In this document: in pieces, positions 36,085 to 46,805 of the stretch
Layout of the letters: each line of letters starts with the position of its first letter
How positions within the stretch are numbered: the first letter of the stretch is position 1
The notes under the pieces: model-generated
What the model was told of the DNA's origin: nothing
What the model saw: only the letters and a program-made list of their open reading frames with translations
Database searches by the model: none
Origin: Monosporascus cannonballus
Taxonomy: Eukaryota > Ascomycota > Sordariomycetes > Xylariales
Assembly: GCA_004154925.1 (NCBI GenBank)
Contig: QJNS01000383.1
Span: forward strand, 1 to 49,570
DNA: 49,570 bases
Direction: 5' to 3'
Translations under genes and position numbers: made by a program

Positions 36085-37660
36085 ATCCATAAGCGAAGCG
36101 CCCATTTTAACCACCCTATTACATATATTCAATTTCTTAATAGCTATACCATACTTAAATTAATTAAAATTATTCGGAATAATTTTTATCAAACGTATCT
36201 ATTACTTCCTGATAAGTGCGCGCATTATGTCCGGGCTTATCGCAGACGCCATAGCACCGTTCCTTCTTTGCAACCCTTTTGCGATAACTACTTTCCGCCA
36301 TCATTTCCTATATTAGTTCGCTATCACCCTTTTTTTCGGCCCGGAGAGCCTCCCTCTCTTAAAAAGTAAGTGATCCTTCTTTTTGGAGGCGTTTGTTTTT
36401 GGTCCTCCGGCGCTTATTGAAATTATGATTGGTTTCGCAAAAATGGCCGACCTTATTATTAAAAAAAACGACCTTATATAATAAATAATTTGTACCTTTA
36501 GCTAAATAATTTATTATTTCGATTATAGTTATCAGCGAATTGTTTTAATAGTTTATAATTTTATTTTTTAAATAATTAAATTGCAAAATTATTTTTTTAA
36601 AGATTTTAAGTATTTTACGTTTAAAGTAAAAGGGTAAAAATAAGGGGAAAACGGTTGGTATTCGAAAGGGTTATCGGATATCTAATTACGAAATAACATA
36701 TTCGGGGTTTAATGAAATAAGGCCAGTATTACAAAAGCCGGCCTTAATGTTTTCGGAGATTATAAACGTTTTAAACGTTTCGTAAAAGCCGATAAAAAAG
36801 TTTTTTTAATGACGTACGTATTATACGTTTTATAAAATTCTTAATATAACGACCATATATCCGTTTTAACGAAAAAAAAACATATTACATTAAAAAGCTA
36901 AAACTTATGAAAAAAAAATAAAAAGGTATATAAAGCATAATAATATCGTATTTCTTGCAGTATTTTTCAAATTTTATCGAATAATGGTTTTCGTAGCCGT
37001 TAAGGATAAAAAAACGTTTAATACCTTTTGTACGCATTTTGATATATTCGTTAAAGTATTTGATCTAATCCAAATCTAAAGCGTTTATCGTTTAACTATT
37101 ATTACTTACGGTAATCTTTTAATTGCGTAATATAGAACTGTTACGGTATTAAAAAATAAGGTGGTTTTTGCCCGCCATAATAATGTACGAAAAAAAGGCT
37201 TAGCCTTAAAAACCGACGGCTTAAATAACCGTAACTTATTTTTTACTGCCTTATTAGGCCTGTTTAGGCCTTTTATGTTTTTCGGCGTTTGTAACTACCA
37301 TACCTAATACCATTATTAATCCTATTAAAAAGCTAATTTCGTCAAAATTATATATATCTTTTTTTAAAATACCGTATTTTATAATTATATTATATACGAA
37401 CTTAAACCATTTATAAAATATTTTTGGATCCTTATATATAACCTTTTTGTAATTAATCTTTCGATTTAAACATATTTTAATTTATTTTACCGTTTAACGA
37501 AATTTGACGTCCAGTTAACGCCAACGCGTCCCGTGTTACGTTTACGTAGGAATATATTGGCCATATTTTTAATATTTTTAAATCGGGAAAAAAACGTTCG
37601 CGAATCGAAATCGAAAATATATTCGACAATAATTTGCTTTTCGGAATCGGTTAGTTTTTA
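36085..37660 (-). pseudogene. Fot1/pogo transposase, RIP-inactivated
   Basis: Minus-strand fossils in order: IIVEYIFDFDSR and KNMANIFL (37540-37640) and VGVNWTSNFVKR (about 37490-37530), which match the CENP-B-type helix-turn-helix DNA-binding half of pogo-family transposases. Then DPKIFYKWFKFVYN and KYGILKKDIYNFDE (about 37335-37440), which match the start of the DDE_1 catalytic domain including its first Asp-Glu pair. The remaining catalytic acids, expected at 36.3-37.1 kb, could not be placed. Stops and frameshifts are frequent, so it is inactive. Confidence 0.8.
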
Positions 37661-37921
37661 CGAATTGGGCGGTATATCGCGTTATGTAAGTTTGCCTTAA
37701 ATTCGTTCGCGAAAAGTTGTTTTCGAAATAGTATATATGGTTATAAGCTTTTGATAACCAATACGAAAGTTGCGTTTTTTGGCCTGAATAGCAAGGTTTA
37801 ATTATGTTTTTTTAAAAGCCTAAATATATTGTTATGTTGAAAAATATATAAGTAAAATAAGGTAATTGAAAAGTTAAATCTGGGTGAGCGTTTCGCTTGT
37901 ATGGGCGCTTCGCTTATGAAT
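36085..37921 (-). mobile_element. Fot1/pogo-type DNA transposon nested in B2
   Basis: 1837 bp with inverted ends ATYCATAAGCGAAGCGCCCA, flanked by TA (36083-36084 and 37922-37923). The size and TA duplication are those of fungal Fot1-type elements. The minus strand retains transposase fossils (see next entry). Aligning B2 with B1 shows the empty site: B1 lacks this 1.84-kb block near 19.97-20.23 kb. RIP has removed the open frame. Confidence 0.88.
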
Positions 37922-39403
37922 TACGTTATAGCTTTTTTAGAAATAATATAAGCCCTAATTTTTATAACGTAATAAAAATTCGCGGTATTATAATAAAGGT
38001 AAATTTTTTAATCCGTATAAAACTTATTCGAATTTTATATATATTCTGTTTTTCTTAAAGTTATTTAGAAAAACATAGGTTACGGAGGTTTGCTTTACGT
38101 ATAAAGCGTTTAAAAAATTTACATTACGTCGAATTAACGAATTTTAAGGTTAAATTCGGTTATTACAATTATAGCGGTTCGAAAGGATTTGACGGCGAAC
38201 GTAATAACGTATATATTAATAATTAAATTAATTTTCTAGAAAGTACCGCGTATATAAATACTTAATTTGTAAAGTTTTAATTATTTATCTTTATCGAACT
38301 TATATATAAATATTTACTTTAAGGGAACTAATTTAAATTTAGTTTATATAAGCGGAATTTCTTTTTATATTATATATTTTTTTTAAATACTTTAATCTTT
38401 TTTAGCGTTTTCTTTGAAAAAGTTTCTTAAAAAATATTTATCGAGATTTTTTCAAAATTTGGGCGGTTTGGTTTTCAGCTGATCCTTATGGATTTTAGGT
38501 TTGCTTGGTACAGCGTTAAGGCGTTCCGCGTTTTTTTATAATGCTGCCGTTGCGATTATTATATAGAAAATATATAATTCCTTATATCTTTATTTTGCTA
38601 TATATTATAATAACGGAAATATATAAATAATCTTTTCTTAATTTCGATTTAAGGTTAAATATATTATGTTATTTCCGTAAATTACGGTAACGTTTAAGAT
38701 ATAGATATTGTCGTTTTCGAGATTATTAGGATTTTTCATTTTTATAACCTTTTATTTTTGCGAATAAATGTTTACGGCTTTTTTGCTTTATTCCTTTTTG
38801 CTTTAGGAATTCGGCGCGCAGGTTTTTGCTAATTATCGGACGATTTCTTATTTATAGAAGTCCCGAACTTGATTTTAGATATTAACGAGTTATCCGAATT
38901 ACCTATAGATTTCGTTAAGTATATTTCCTGAAAGATTTTATTAATGTTTTTTTTCGCCATAATTAATCTGCAGATATTTCAATGAATCGATTTTTTAGTT
39001 AACTATTAAATTGCGTTCCTTTAAGCGTTTTTTTAAGATTCGTTTTTTAAATTAAAAGTATTTTTAAGGGTTAAAAATTTACGATCAAATTTAACTTTGC
39101 CTATAAGCTTTTTTATCTCCGAATTTTAATTTTTTAAGTAGTTATATATTAGGTTTTTATATTCGAAATTAAAATTATTTGCAGTTTTTAAAGCGTTATA
39201 ATCGTTATATAAGTTATTTAATGCGTTAAACATTTCGAAAATTGGATTTTTTTAATCAAATATTTAAGGATATGCAATTTATTTGCAAGCTTTTTATTTA
39301 TAATTAGAACGAACGTTTTGTTTTCTTTATCTGATTAATAAAAAATCTTTTTATTAAATATGATATTATATATAATAATAATTTTTCGGAATTTTAATAT
39401 TTA

Positions 39404-39460
39404 TATTCGATAAATATTAAAAGTTTAGTACCTTATTAAATAACCGATATAAGCTTTCGA
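39404..39460 (-). pseudogene. Ty1/copia integrase C-terminal motif, remnant (B2)
   Basis: The minus strand reads KAYIGYLIRY, a stop, TFNIYRI, the same copia block as in B1 (21662-21733). The two copies differ by transitions, as expected for independently RIPped copies of one element. Confidence 0.7.
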
Positions 39461-42221
39461 TTATATTTTAAATACTTGCTTTTCCTTTTTTAATTTTTGT
39501 TTTTTAACGGATATATTTATACGTTATATACGTAAATCCCAGACTAGTTTGGTCTAAAGTTTGCAGTGATCATATTAATAATAACGGGATCGTACTAACG
39601 AAAATATTATTTAAATAAATAAGCGAATATTTTATTCGAAGTAAGCAAATTATGCGTATAATTCGAGCTTATATTATATAATTACGGTACCGGTTTTATT
39701 ACTTTAAGCTAAAGGTTTTTAGGGAAATATATTTTCAGTATTATTTTAAAAGCTTTATTAATTAAGTTTTACTTTGTTTGTTCGTTTTTTATAGATTTTT
39801 TAATATACGAAAAAGGTGTTTCCAATTTAATACCTTTTTCGATATATTATTTGATATTCTGTAAATCCGTTTATTGCGATCATTTTAATATTGTTATTTT
39901 GTTTAATTTTGCGGATAAAAAACCTATAATATTTATATATTTAATATTCAAAATCTTTAATAATTCGAAATATTTTTTAAAAGCGGTCGATTATAAAAAA
40001 ACGAAAAATTGTTTATTATATTCGTTTTTAATTATTAAGAATTATTAAAAGCCATTATAAGTTGTAAAATAATCTAAATAATCTTACGTAATATATTAAA
40101 ACGGTTTAAAAGTTCGGTTTTATAGTTTACGCCTTGAAATTATCTGAAAAACGTACGTACGAATATAGTTTTTATATTTCAGGCACGAAATACTGTCAAT
40201 AATAACGTTTTTAACGTTTTTAATAAGTGATTTTAATATTATAGGTTTTACATACCCAGATTTAAAATACCAAAAATCTTTTATTTTTATGCAAAGGCGT
40301 AAATTTTTTCGAAATCGTTTTTACGTTTTCGTATTTTTTTTTAGTAATTATTAAAGATATTAAAATATTTGCCGAATTTCGCGAAATTATAAATAAGGTA
40401 TTCGAATAACAAATTAACGGCTTATATTTAAAAAAAGTTAAGTTATAAATATAAATAAGTTTTGCAAAAAATAATATTATTATTATTTTTATTTTCTTTA
40501 AAGGAATAATTTATGCTGCAATATTAGATCTCGCCCTTATATAATGAAGCTTTTGAAATAATATTAACGTAAAAATCTTTTATTATCATTATATTTTTAA
40601 GGATAAAATTATGTTTTAATGTTTTATTAATTTCGAAACACGATTGTTTGATTATTTATTATTTAATACTATTAATGGAAAATAAAAAAGTTCCTATTTT
40701 TAATGTTTATTTCGTAATATCAGATATAAAAACATTAAAAACGAATAAATTTTGGCTATTTATTAAATACTTTGTTTTATAGTTATCGATTAAGCTAAAT
40801 AATATTAAAAGATATTTTCCGAAATTAATAGTAATATAAATCCTTATTAACTTAAATTTAAAAACAATAAGGATTTAAAGATCGAATAGCGTTATAATAA
40901 TGTTGTCGAATTAAACGTTATTATTGGATGATAATTTTTCTAATTTTTTAAACGTTTTTTTTTAATTTAAAAAACTTAAAAAGGTTAAAACGAAAATATT
41001 TTTACCGGCTTAGCTTAAAAAACGGTTTCGGATTTTTTTCTGTTTTATAAAATTAATTTAACGGATTTTATAAATAGTTATTTCTGTAATTACGTAACGG
41101 AATATACCGCATTCGCCGGGCTTCCATAAATACTTACTATTTAATATAAGGAAATATAAGTATTTTTGATTGTTTTATTAAATGCTTTAAATGAAAAAAA
41201 GCAGGATTAAATAATAATATTACGTTTATTTCAGAAAATAATTTACCGCCTAGGGTTACGAAAATCCTAGGGGCTTTGATTTTAGCCCTTAATTTGTTTT
41301 TGTAATACAAAGCCGAAAACCAATCGCTAAACTTTTTAAAAATTTTAATAAGTTTTCCAAAGGAATTTTTTAATTAATTCGATAAACTTACGTTATGCTT
41401 AACTGGGAGCGAAACGTTTTATTAAGACGTTTAAGAAATTTTTTGCTATAAACGTTGTATTAATTTTTTTTAAAAATTAAACGCCTTAGTTTAAATATAA
41501 ATAGAAAACTAAATCCGGTATTATTAATTAGGTTTTATATAGTTTATTTCAATAAGGCGTAAAATTTTGCGGTATTCTTTACGTACTGTAATAATAATAC
41601 TTAGTTTCGAAAAGAAGAATTAATTTTTTAGTTTTTTAAGTAAATTTTGGATTATAATTTTTTTTCGGAGTTTTAAAATAATTTAAACGTTTTTGAAAAT
41701 TTTATTTTTTATTATCGCGTTAATTTAAGTTTAAATATTAATATATTTTATTTCGATTTTGGAAATTTCCTTAACATATTTTTAGTACTTTATAATAAGG
41801 CGTTTAAAATTAATTTCGTAATCGTTTTTAAGATTATCTGTTTTTCGATTTTTGGAAACTTAAAAAATAATGTTACCTTGTTTAAGGATTTTTTATTCGG
41901 CGAAATCTGTCTAATATTTGGCCTTGGTTCAAGCATTAATATCAGTAATGTATTATTCGAACAATAAGATCGTCCAGGTATTTTTAAAAGGATTAATATC
42001 GGGAATATTTAGATTAATAAGGAGCTAAACGCCGCGCAAAACGCATTATAACGTAAAACGAAATATTAACTAAGGTAATTAAAACGATTTTTAAAAATTA
42101 TATTTTTAGGTATAGAATTATTTAATATATTAACGGGAATAAAGTTATAAATTAATAAAAAAAAAGTTAAAATTAACTTAGCCGTAATTATTTTGCGTAA
42201 TTAAAGTACCGAGCTTATAAT

Positions 42222-42408
42222 TCTAACAGTTAAGCTGATTAAAGGATAAGGTAATATAGAGTATGGGAAGTGATGATTGTCTAACTAGAATTAAGCTTTA
42301 GGGAGCGGTGGCTAGGGAGCTCTCTATATACTGTGGGCGCGCCGGAATAACGTTCTTCCGGGGTGTTGGGAGCTTGATGACTAACATAGATACCCCTATT
42401 CCACGACA
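42222..42408 (-). repeat. Right LTR of B2 (5' LTR in coding sense)
   Basis: 187 bp. The inner end TCTAACAGTTAAGCTGATTA is RIPped; the outer end CTATTCCACGACA is intact. GCAGC follows (42409-42413). On the minus strand the TATATAG sequence in the middle is the likely promoter TATA box. Confidence 0.93.
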
Positions 42409-42481
42409 GCAGCTCAACGCAGATTCGCTCGAAAAGGCCGAGCACGGCGATGACGTCGCCTACCGCATATCCAAATGACAT
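42409..42481 (-). pseudogene. STAND-type N-terminal domain protein, first exon part
   Basis: Starts at ATG 42481 (MSFGYAVGDVIAVLGLFERI, then CVEL). I chose this Met because MSFG-x-x-VGD-x-I-A-V is the usual start of this fungal N-terminal domain; an in-frame ATG at 42535 would add an uncharacteristic 18-residue lead. After 24 codons plus one base the sequence hits the GCAGC duplication and copia element B2. The frame resumes at 33480 without loss of a base (codon 25 becomes CGT, Arg). So the interruption is a clean insertion and the gene was intact when hit. Confidence 0.75.
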
Positions 42482-42965
42482 ATTTGCGCACTTGGGACAG
42501 ATGAGGACATGCGAAGAATCAGAAGGTGATGACAAGTCTTTATGTGTGTTTTGGGTGAGGCTGTGAACTTTCAGGCAGCATTAAGTTGACGCCACATTTA
42601 CGCGCTCCAACCGGTGATTCGTCTGAACACTGGCCTTCTTCACATTACACGTCGTTCGAATTGTACTAGTAATAGCTGAAACATATCTCTGCTGTTCTAT
42701 TGGAACTAGGCGTGCCCCTATTACTTCTAGTTTAGGAAAGCAATGCAATGTCAGTAAGGATCGGACCGAGGTTAGCCTCTCTAGCCTCAACGTTATACCC
42801 CATGTATCACCAGAACCACCAACCAAATGACCAAACATTACTACCAGCTCAGAGTAGCAGGCAACGAAGCAGAAATTATCCGATCTCCCCATCTTGCCTG
42901 GTTGATCGCAGGTATTAGGCCAGGAGCAGAAACGGCCGCCTCCCAATCTTGGCACCTTTGCCCTA
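42482..42965. other. Intergenic spacer
   Basis: Upstream of the STAND-type gene start and downstream of the secreted-protein gene, both on the minus strand. Normal composition. The long minus frame crossing it is the out-of-frame continuation of the secreted-protein reading and has no similarity. No promoter element stood out. Confidence 0.5.
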
Positions 42966-43999
42966 CTAACTCTCCATCCCAACCCTGTCAAACCAGATGG
43001 TATTCTCGGGGGCATCGCCCAAGACAAGGGTGAACTCAAGCTGCACAACCCTGTCGGATACCGTGTACGGGATCTCGACGCTGACCCACTCGGTCCCGAC
43101 GTCGTGAGAGACGACGCTGCGCAGGATGCGGCCATTGGCGAACACGTCCAGGTGCGCCTCGTTGCGGGCCGCGAAGCGCACGGCGAACGATACGGTGTAC
43201 GCCACCGATAGCCGGGAGGCGCGCGGGAACAGCAGCAGCGCGGGCAACAGGCGCAGTTTCGCCACCAGGTCGTCGCTGAGGCTGTTGGCCTGCATGTCCA
43301 CCTGGAACGCGGTGCACGAGCCGTTGGCGCCCGGGTGTCGGTCCCATAATTCGTCGAGAGCACGTCCACGAGGCCGACGCTCCAGGGCGACAGCCCGGTC
43401 TCGAAGTCCCCGTTCTCGATCAGCGACTCCGTGATGGACGGCAGGCAGAATGGGAACTCGCTGCTGGTGGTCGATGGTGGCTCTCCGCTGCTCGTCGGGG
43501 TCCCTGATGACGAGGTGAATGTAGAAGGCGGTAGAGACGGCGGCACCGTCATAATCGAGCTTGTAGAAACAGAGCTGATGGCTGATAGAGACGGTGAGGA
43601 GGTGCTTGTGGGGGTGGGCGTGATAGAGGATAGCGCTGACGAAATTACAGAAGTATTCGAGAACTGTGAAGATGAGGTAGACGGAATACTAGTTGACGAG
43701 TTCGAAAATGTAAACGTTGGGTCTATTAAAACGCCGCCCGATACAGTTGTTGTTGAAGTTACCACCGGGAAACTGGTCGAGTTGGAGAAGGCGCTGCTCG
43801 TTGCGGACGCAGTTGCATCTGCTGTAGTAGAGTTGAGGAGTGACACGGTCCAGACGGTAGTCTTGTACGAAGTGATAAGAGTCGTGTCGTAGGGCCAGGA
43901 CACACAGAGTCTGCCGTAGCACTGGGCTTCGGCGCAGTTCAGAAACGCGAGTAGGGACAAGAGGTAGCTTGTCAACTGGGACGACATCTTGACTGCCAT
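42966..43999 (-). pseudogene. Secreted Ser/Thr-rich protein with carbohydrate-binding-like domain; one frameshift
   Basis: Start chosen at 43999 (MAVKMSSQLTSYLLSLLAFL...), which gives a classic signal peptide cleaved around AEA-QC; 43987 is an alternative Met. Next comes a short Cys/Trp-containing segment (CYGRLCVSWPY), then about 130 residues almost entirely Ser, Thr and Pro, probably an O-glycosylated stalk. A C-terminal domain opens with LIENGDFETGLSPWSV, the N-terminal signature of CBM4/9-like beta-sandwich domains in fungal secreted proteins. Near 43346 the frame is lost. It continues in another frame (one base missing or two extra) through MQANSLSDDLVAKLRLLP to VGMES and a stop at 42966. 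Total about 345 residues if the frame is bridged. The break may be a real mutation or an assembly error. Likely extracellular or cell-wall associated. Confidence 0.75.
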
Positions 44000-44120
44000 G
44001 GCGAATCTGAGAGGTTGGATAGAACGAGAGACAGTTTGTGAGTGCGAGGATAGTGAAACTAGTAGGGAACACCGCGATGTTCTGCCTGTTGATACAATTG
44101 AAGCGGCATATATTGGAGCC

Positions 44121-44130
44121 TTATATATAC
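44121..44130 (-). promoter_or_regulatory. TATA box of the secreted-protein gene
   Basis: TATATATAA-type element on the minus strand, about 120 bp upstream of the chosen ATG, a usual fungal spacing. It also argues against the far-upstream in-frame ATG at 44218, which lies beyond it. Confidence 0.55.
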
Positions 44131-44209
44131 ACAACTTTCTGCAACTGGATGGCTGACCGCCCAGTTCCCATCGAGTTGTTCCACAAGACCTAGGATACCC
44201 GTATGGCCT

Positions 44210-44803
44210 ATGGATCAACGACCTACTCCAAAACCTTCAGCTTGTATAATGTCTGACTCGTCTGAGCCATCCTCCCAAATGTCCCTGAACTCGTCACACA
44301 CCAAAGGGGATAAACCTGAGACTCATCCATCACATACACTAGACACCGATACATGTCAGGGTGGCCCAACCACAGAGCAAGGGTTATCAGCAAGAGGGAT
44401 TATGGCCAATCAGCGACAGTCCTACAGGATAACGAGTATATTTCTTGCTTGGAGCTGCGAGCTCAGGTCCAATTCCAGGTCCAGGCTGCCAGCGCGAGGC
44501 TCAGTCTCTGAAACCGTTGTCTCAGCCATCAGCAGTTTCGACATAATTAAAAGCGGCGTAGCAGAAACAACTTATATGAAAGGATGGCACGTTGATCATA
44601 AGGCCATGCGGCAATTACATACTGAGGTTGCCGAAAATTCCAGTTCGAGGCCGAGCAGTTGTGTCTCATATCCCCAGATATGCGGGAGTTTCTGTACGAG
44701 GGCAGCATGCAGTGATCACAAGGAGCCTTTTCTAAGACCGAGCTGCGAGCTCCGCCCGAGGTTCAATCTCCTCAACCTATCACCCCCATCTAACTACAAA
44801 TGA
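44210..44803 (+). CDS. Doubtful open frame / possible gene relic, unrecognised
   Basis: A 197-codon plus-strand frame beginning MDQRPTPKPSACIMSDSSE, low in complexity, with no recognised domain. Other frames of the same strand hold more protein-like pieces: LELRAQVQFQVQAASARLSL at about 44450-44510 and FQFEAEQLCLISPDMREFLY at 44636-44695. An exact GAGCTGCGAGCTC repeat occurs at about 44453 and 44741. This suggests a decayed or spliced coding sequence rather than the single frame as it stands. No intron set restoring a frame could be fixed. Confidence 0.2.
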   Translation: MDQRPTPKPSACIMSDSSEPSSQMSLNSSHTKGDKPETHPSHTLDTDTCQGGPTTEQGLSARGIMANQRQSYRITSIFLAWSCELRSNSRSRLPARGSVSETVVSAISSFDIIKSGVAETTYMKGWHVDHKAMRQLHTEVAENSSSRPSSCVSYPQICGSFCTRAACSDHKEPFLRPSCELRPRFNLLNLSPPSNYK

Positions 44804-46805
44804 CCGACACCGTCTGTCATACTCCTTCATGAACGACTCTGTGAGACGACCAGCCTTTAGAGACATATATTTCTTGCCTATGCCGGGGATCCCTCAATAG
44901 ACGAGAAATTCTCCAACTATAAGCAATTGCATGTGTCACACTTTATGGTTCTACGTTATGTCTCAAACCTGACGTTCAACCTCTTTACTCGGACAGGTTA
45001 TCCTATACAGTCTTTCTTGTTTCGCTAGTATTGAATAGATGCAATACACATTAAGAAGTTAAGGCAGATCAGAGACGGAGTCTTAGTGAAATGCAGAATA
45101 TCCAAGACTCGGAGTACATACGGCAGAGAACAAAATTTATCGATTTAAATGGGGATTGAATCGGCGAATTCGAAGAAGCCCGTATACAAAAGCCAATGGG
45201 AGAAGCGAGTCCTAAAGCGCCTGACTCTGATAGTGAACTAGTGAATTCAGGGGTAATATGCGAGAACGCGCCCTAGTTAATCGTTTTTATCGGCAGGAGC
45301 GTGGTGCAGGGACTCGAGCCAACAACTGGAATGCTGCTCTTTCGGGCGGCCTGTGATATTCGGGATGTCGGCGATTCCTGGCAAGGCCCGGACCGCTCGC
45401 TTTCATCCCTTCCTCGCTGTATACTTCCCCGATAAATATTCCAAGCGCCACACGGCATCCTTGAATGTTGCAGTTCGCGCAGACACAAACTTTAACCCAC
45501 TTCAGTAGCACTAATATGCCTCGCCCGTAGGTCAATGATTATTTCCCCGGTGTGAGTAGAGATCGTCGTCCTCACCACGTCTCGGAGAGCCTTCCCCCGA
45601 TATAGTTGAAGAGGTGGGGGGTGAAGAGTAACAAACCACGCCAAGAGCACCAACTATGATTAAGCAAGGCTGCCATTAAGCCATTCCAATAGGGGGGCCA
45701 CAAAAGTCTCGATAGAGGTTGGTCAACTCCCTAATCAACCACCCGACCGTCTTTTGGCCCTCCGGCTCCGACTACGCGTAACGGAACTCCCCGCGTCTAG
45801 CGGTCCTTGAAAAATAATGAAACACATGAGAGTAAGAGGTTGGTCGTGCTCGACGCCACATGTGGAGCTCCGGAGCCGGGCTGGTCTGGCAACGCTGAAG
45901 ATCCCCTACAGCACCCGACGGGGAGACCTAGGCACCGGTCTAGCAAGATCGGCCGTGCCGCTACGGCTTCATTCGGGCCGCTGAACCATGCATGTGCTCT
46001 ATATCTATATGGCTCGGTATGTTTTGCATCGTATATAAGCCCCATACGAGCAAATGGACGTTCCCAGCCGACGATATCCTGCTCATGGGTATTGGTATAT
46101 TCGACGCGTCAAGCGGACTAGTCTATCTCAACAAGCATGAACACGTCGACCCCGACGTATCCAAGCATCGTCACCACCGCCACCACCACCACCATCACCG
46201 CCATACGACCAGGCGACGCGAACGAGCCTGCATTTATCAGAACGCCTGAACTGCATAGCCAGCTGTGGGTGAGTAGATACGTCGCATAGCATACCCCACA
46301 CAGACAAGCAACCAGGGGTGAATCCCCAACCCCCCGGACCCGACTTAACGTCTTGGATCTCGTCACTTCCATGCCTACCCGTGTGGACGAAGATAAGATC
46401 CCCCGCCCTCTCCCCCCTGCCGGGACATTCCAGGCAGCCGGTCGGACCGCACTCGTTCCATCGGAGAGTTCGTACGACTCGTACCCAATACCAGGGCGTC
46501 CACCCCCCCAAGGGTGGTAGTCCCGCTCCACCAACGATCCGTAGAGGGGGACCTCCTTCCGCATCCCTTGCCTAGTTAGGACCTCCCGGCCTCCGAAACG
46601 AAAGACATAGAGGGATGATAAGACACGAAACATGGCGTATACGTGTGCATCCTCAGCTGTATTGTCCAAAGCTCCCCAACCGCTACTACCTATGCCTACG
46701 TAGAAGCAAACAGATCCTCCCGCCTTATTCTAACCGCGGCCTTGAAAATGCAGCAAGCACGTAAACGCCGCCCCATGAGGTATCAACCGACCAGGAAAGC
46801 TTCCC
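44804..46805. other. Intergenic region without a supported gene
   Basis: About 2 kb of ordinary composition. Open frames at 45273-45535, 45797-46121 and 46118-46669 overlap each other on both strands and show no domain, signal peptide or sensible codon pattern. A CAC/CCA-rich run lies at 46157-46203. The 3' flank of the DUF255 gene lies just left of 46806; no polyadenylation signal was singled out. Confidence 0.5.
46157..46203. repeat. Imperfect (CAC)n trinucleotide run
   Basis: CAC/CCG/CAT triplets repeated about 14 times. In translation it gives a His-rich stretch on one strand and a Val/Gly-rich one on the other, which explains why open frames persist here. Confidence 0.8.

Larger units (their letters stand above)
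33486..42408 (-). mobile_element. Complete but RIP-dead Ty1/copia element B2
   Basis: 8923 bp, or about 7.08 kb without the nested Fot1 element and its extra TA. LTRs are 187 bp each (33486-33672 and 42222-42408), with a perfect GCAGC duplication. Minus-strand coding is indicated by the copia integrase motif at 39404-39460, by a TATATAG box in the minus-strand sense of the LTR (CAGTATATAGAGAGC), and by a short AAGGGG tract on the minus strand next to the left LTR. All frames are destroyed. It sits inside codon 25 of the STAND-type gene. Confidence 0.93.

Noticed and set aside
44000..44218. Upstream in-frame Met (44218) for the secreted protein
   Set aside because: It lies beyond the TATA box and would put 73 residues ahead of an obvious signal peptide.
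45273..45370. Possible tRNA on the minus strand (B-box-like GGCTCGAGTCC and flanking GGCAGGA / TCCTGCC)
   Set aside because: The pairing arms are 91 nt apart and the B-box-like motif is about 10 nt too far from the 3' arm; no T-stem or anticodon arm could be formed.
46118..46669. 183-codon minus-strand frame
   Set aside because: It depends on the (CAC)n run and on low-complexity sequence, with competing frames on both strands and no domain or signal.
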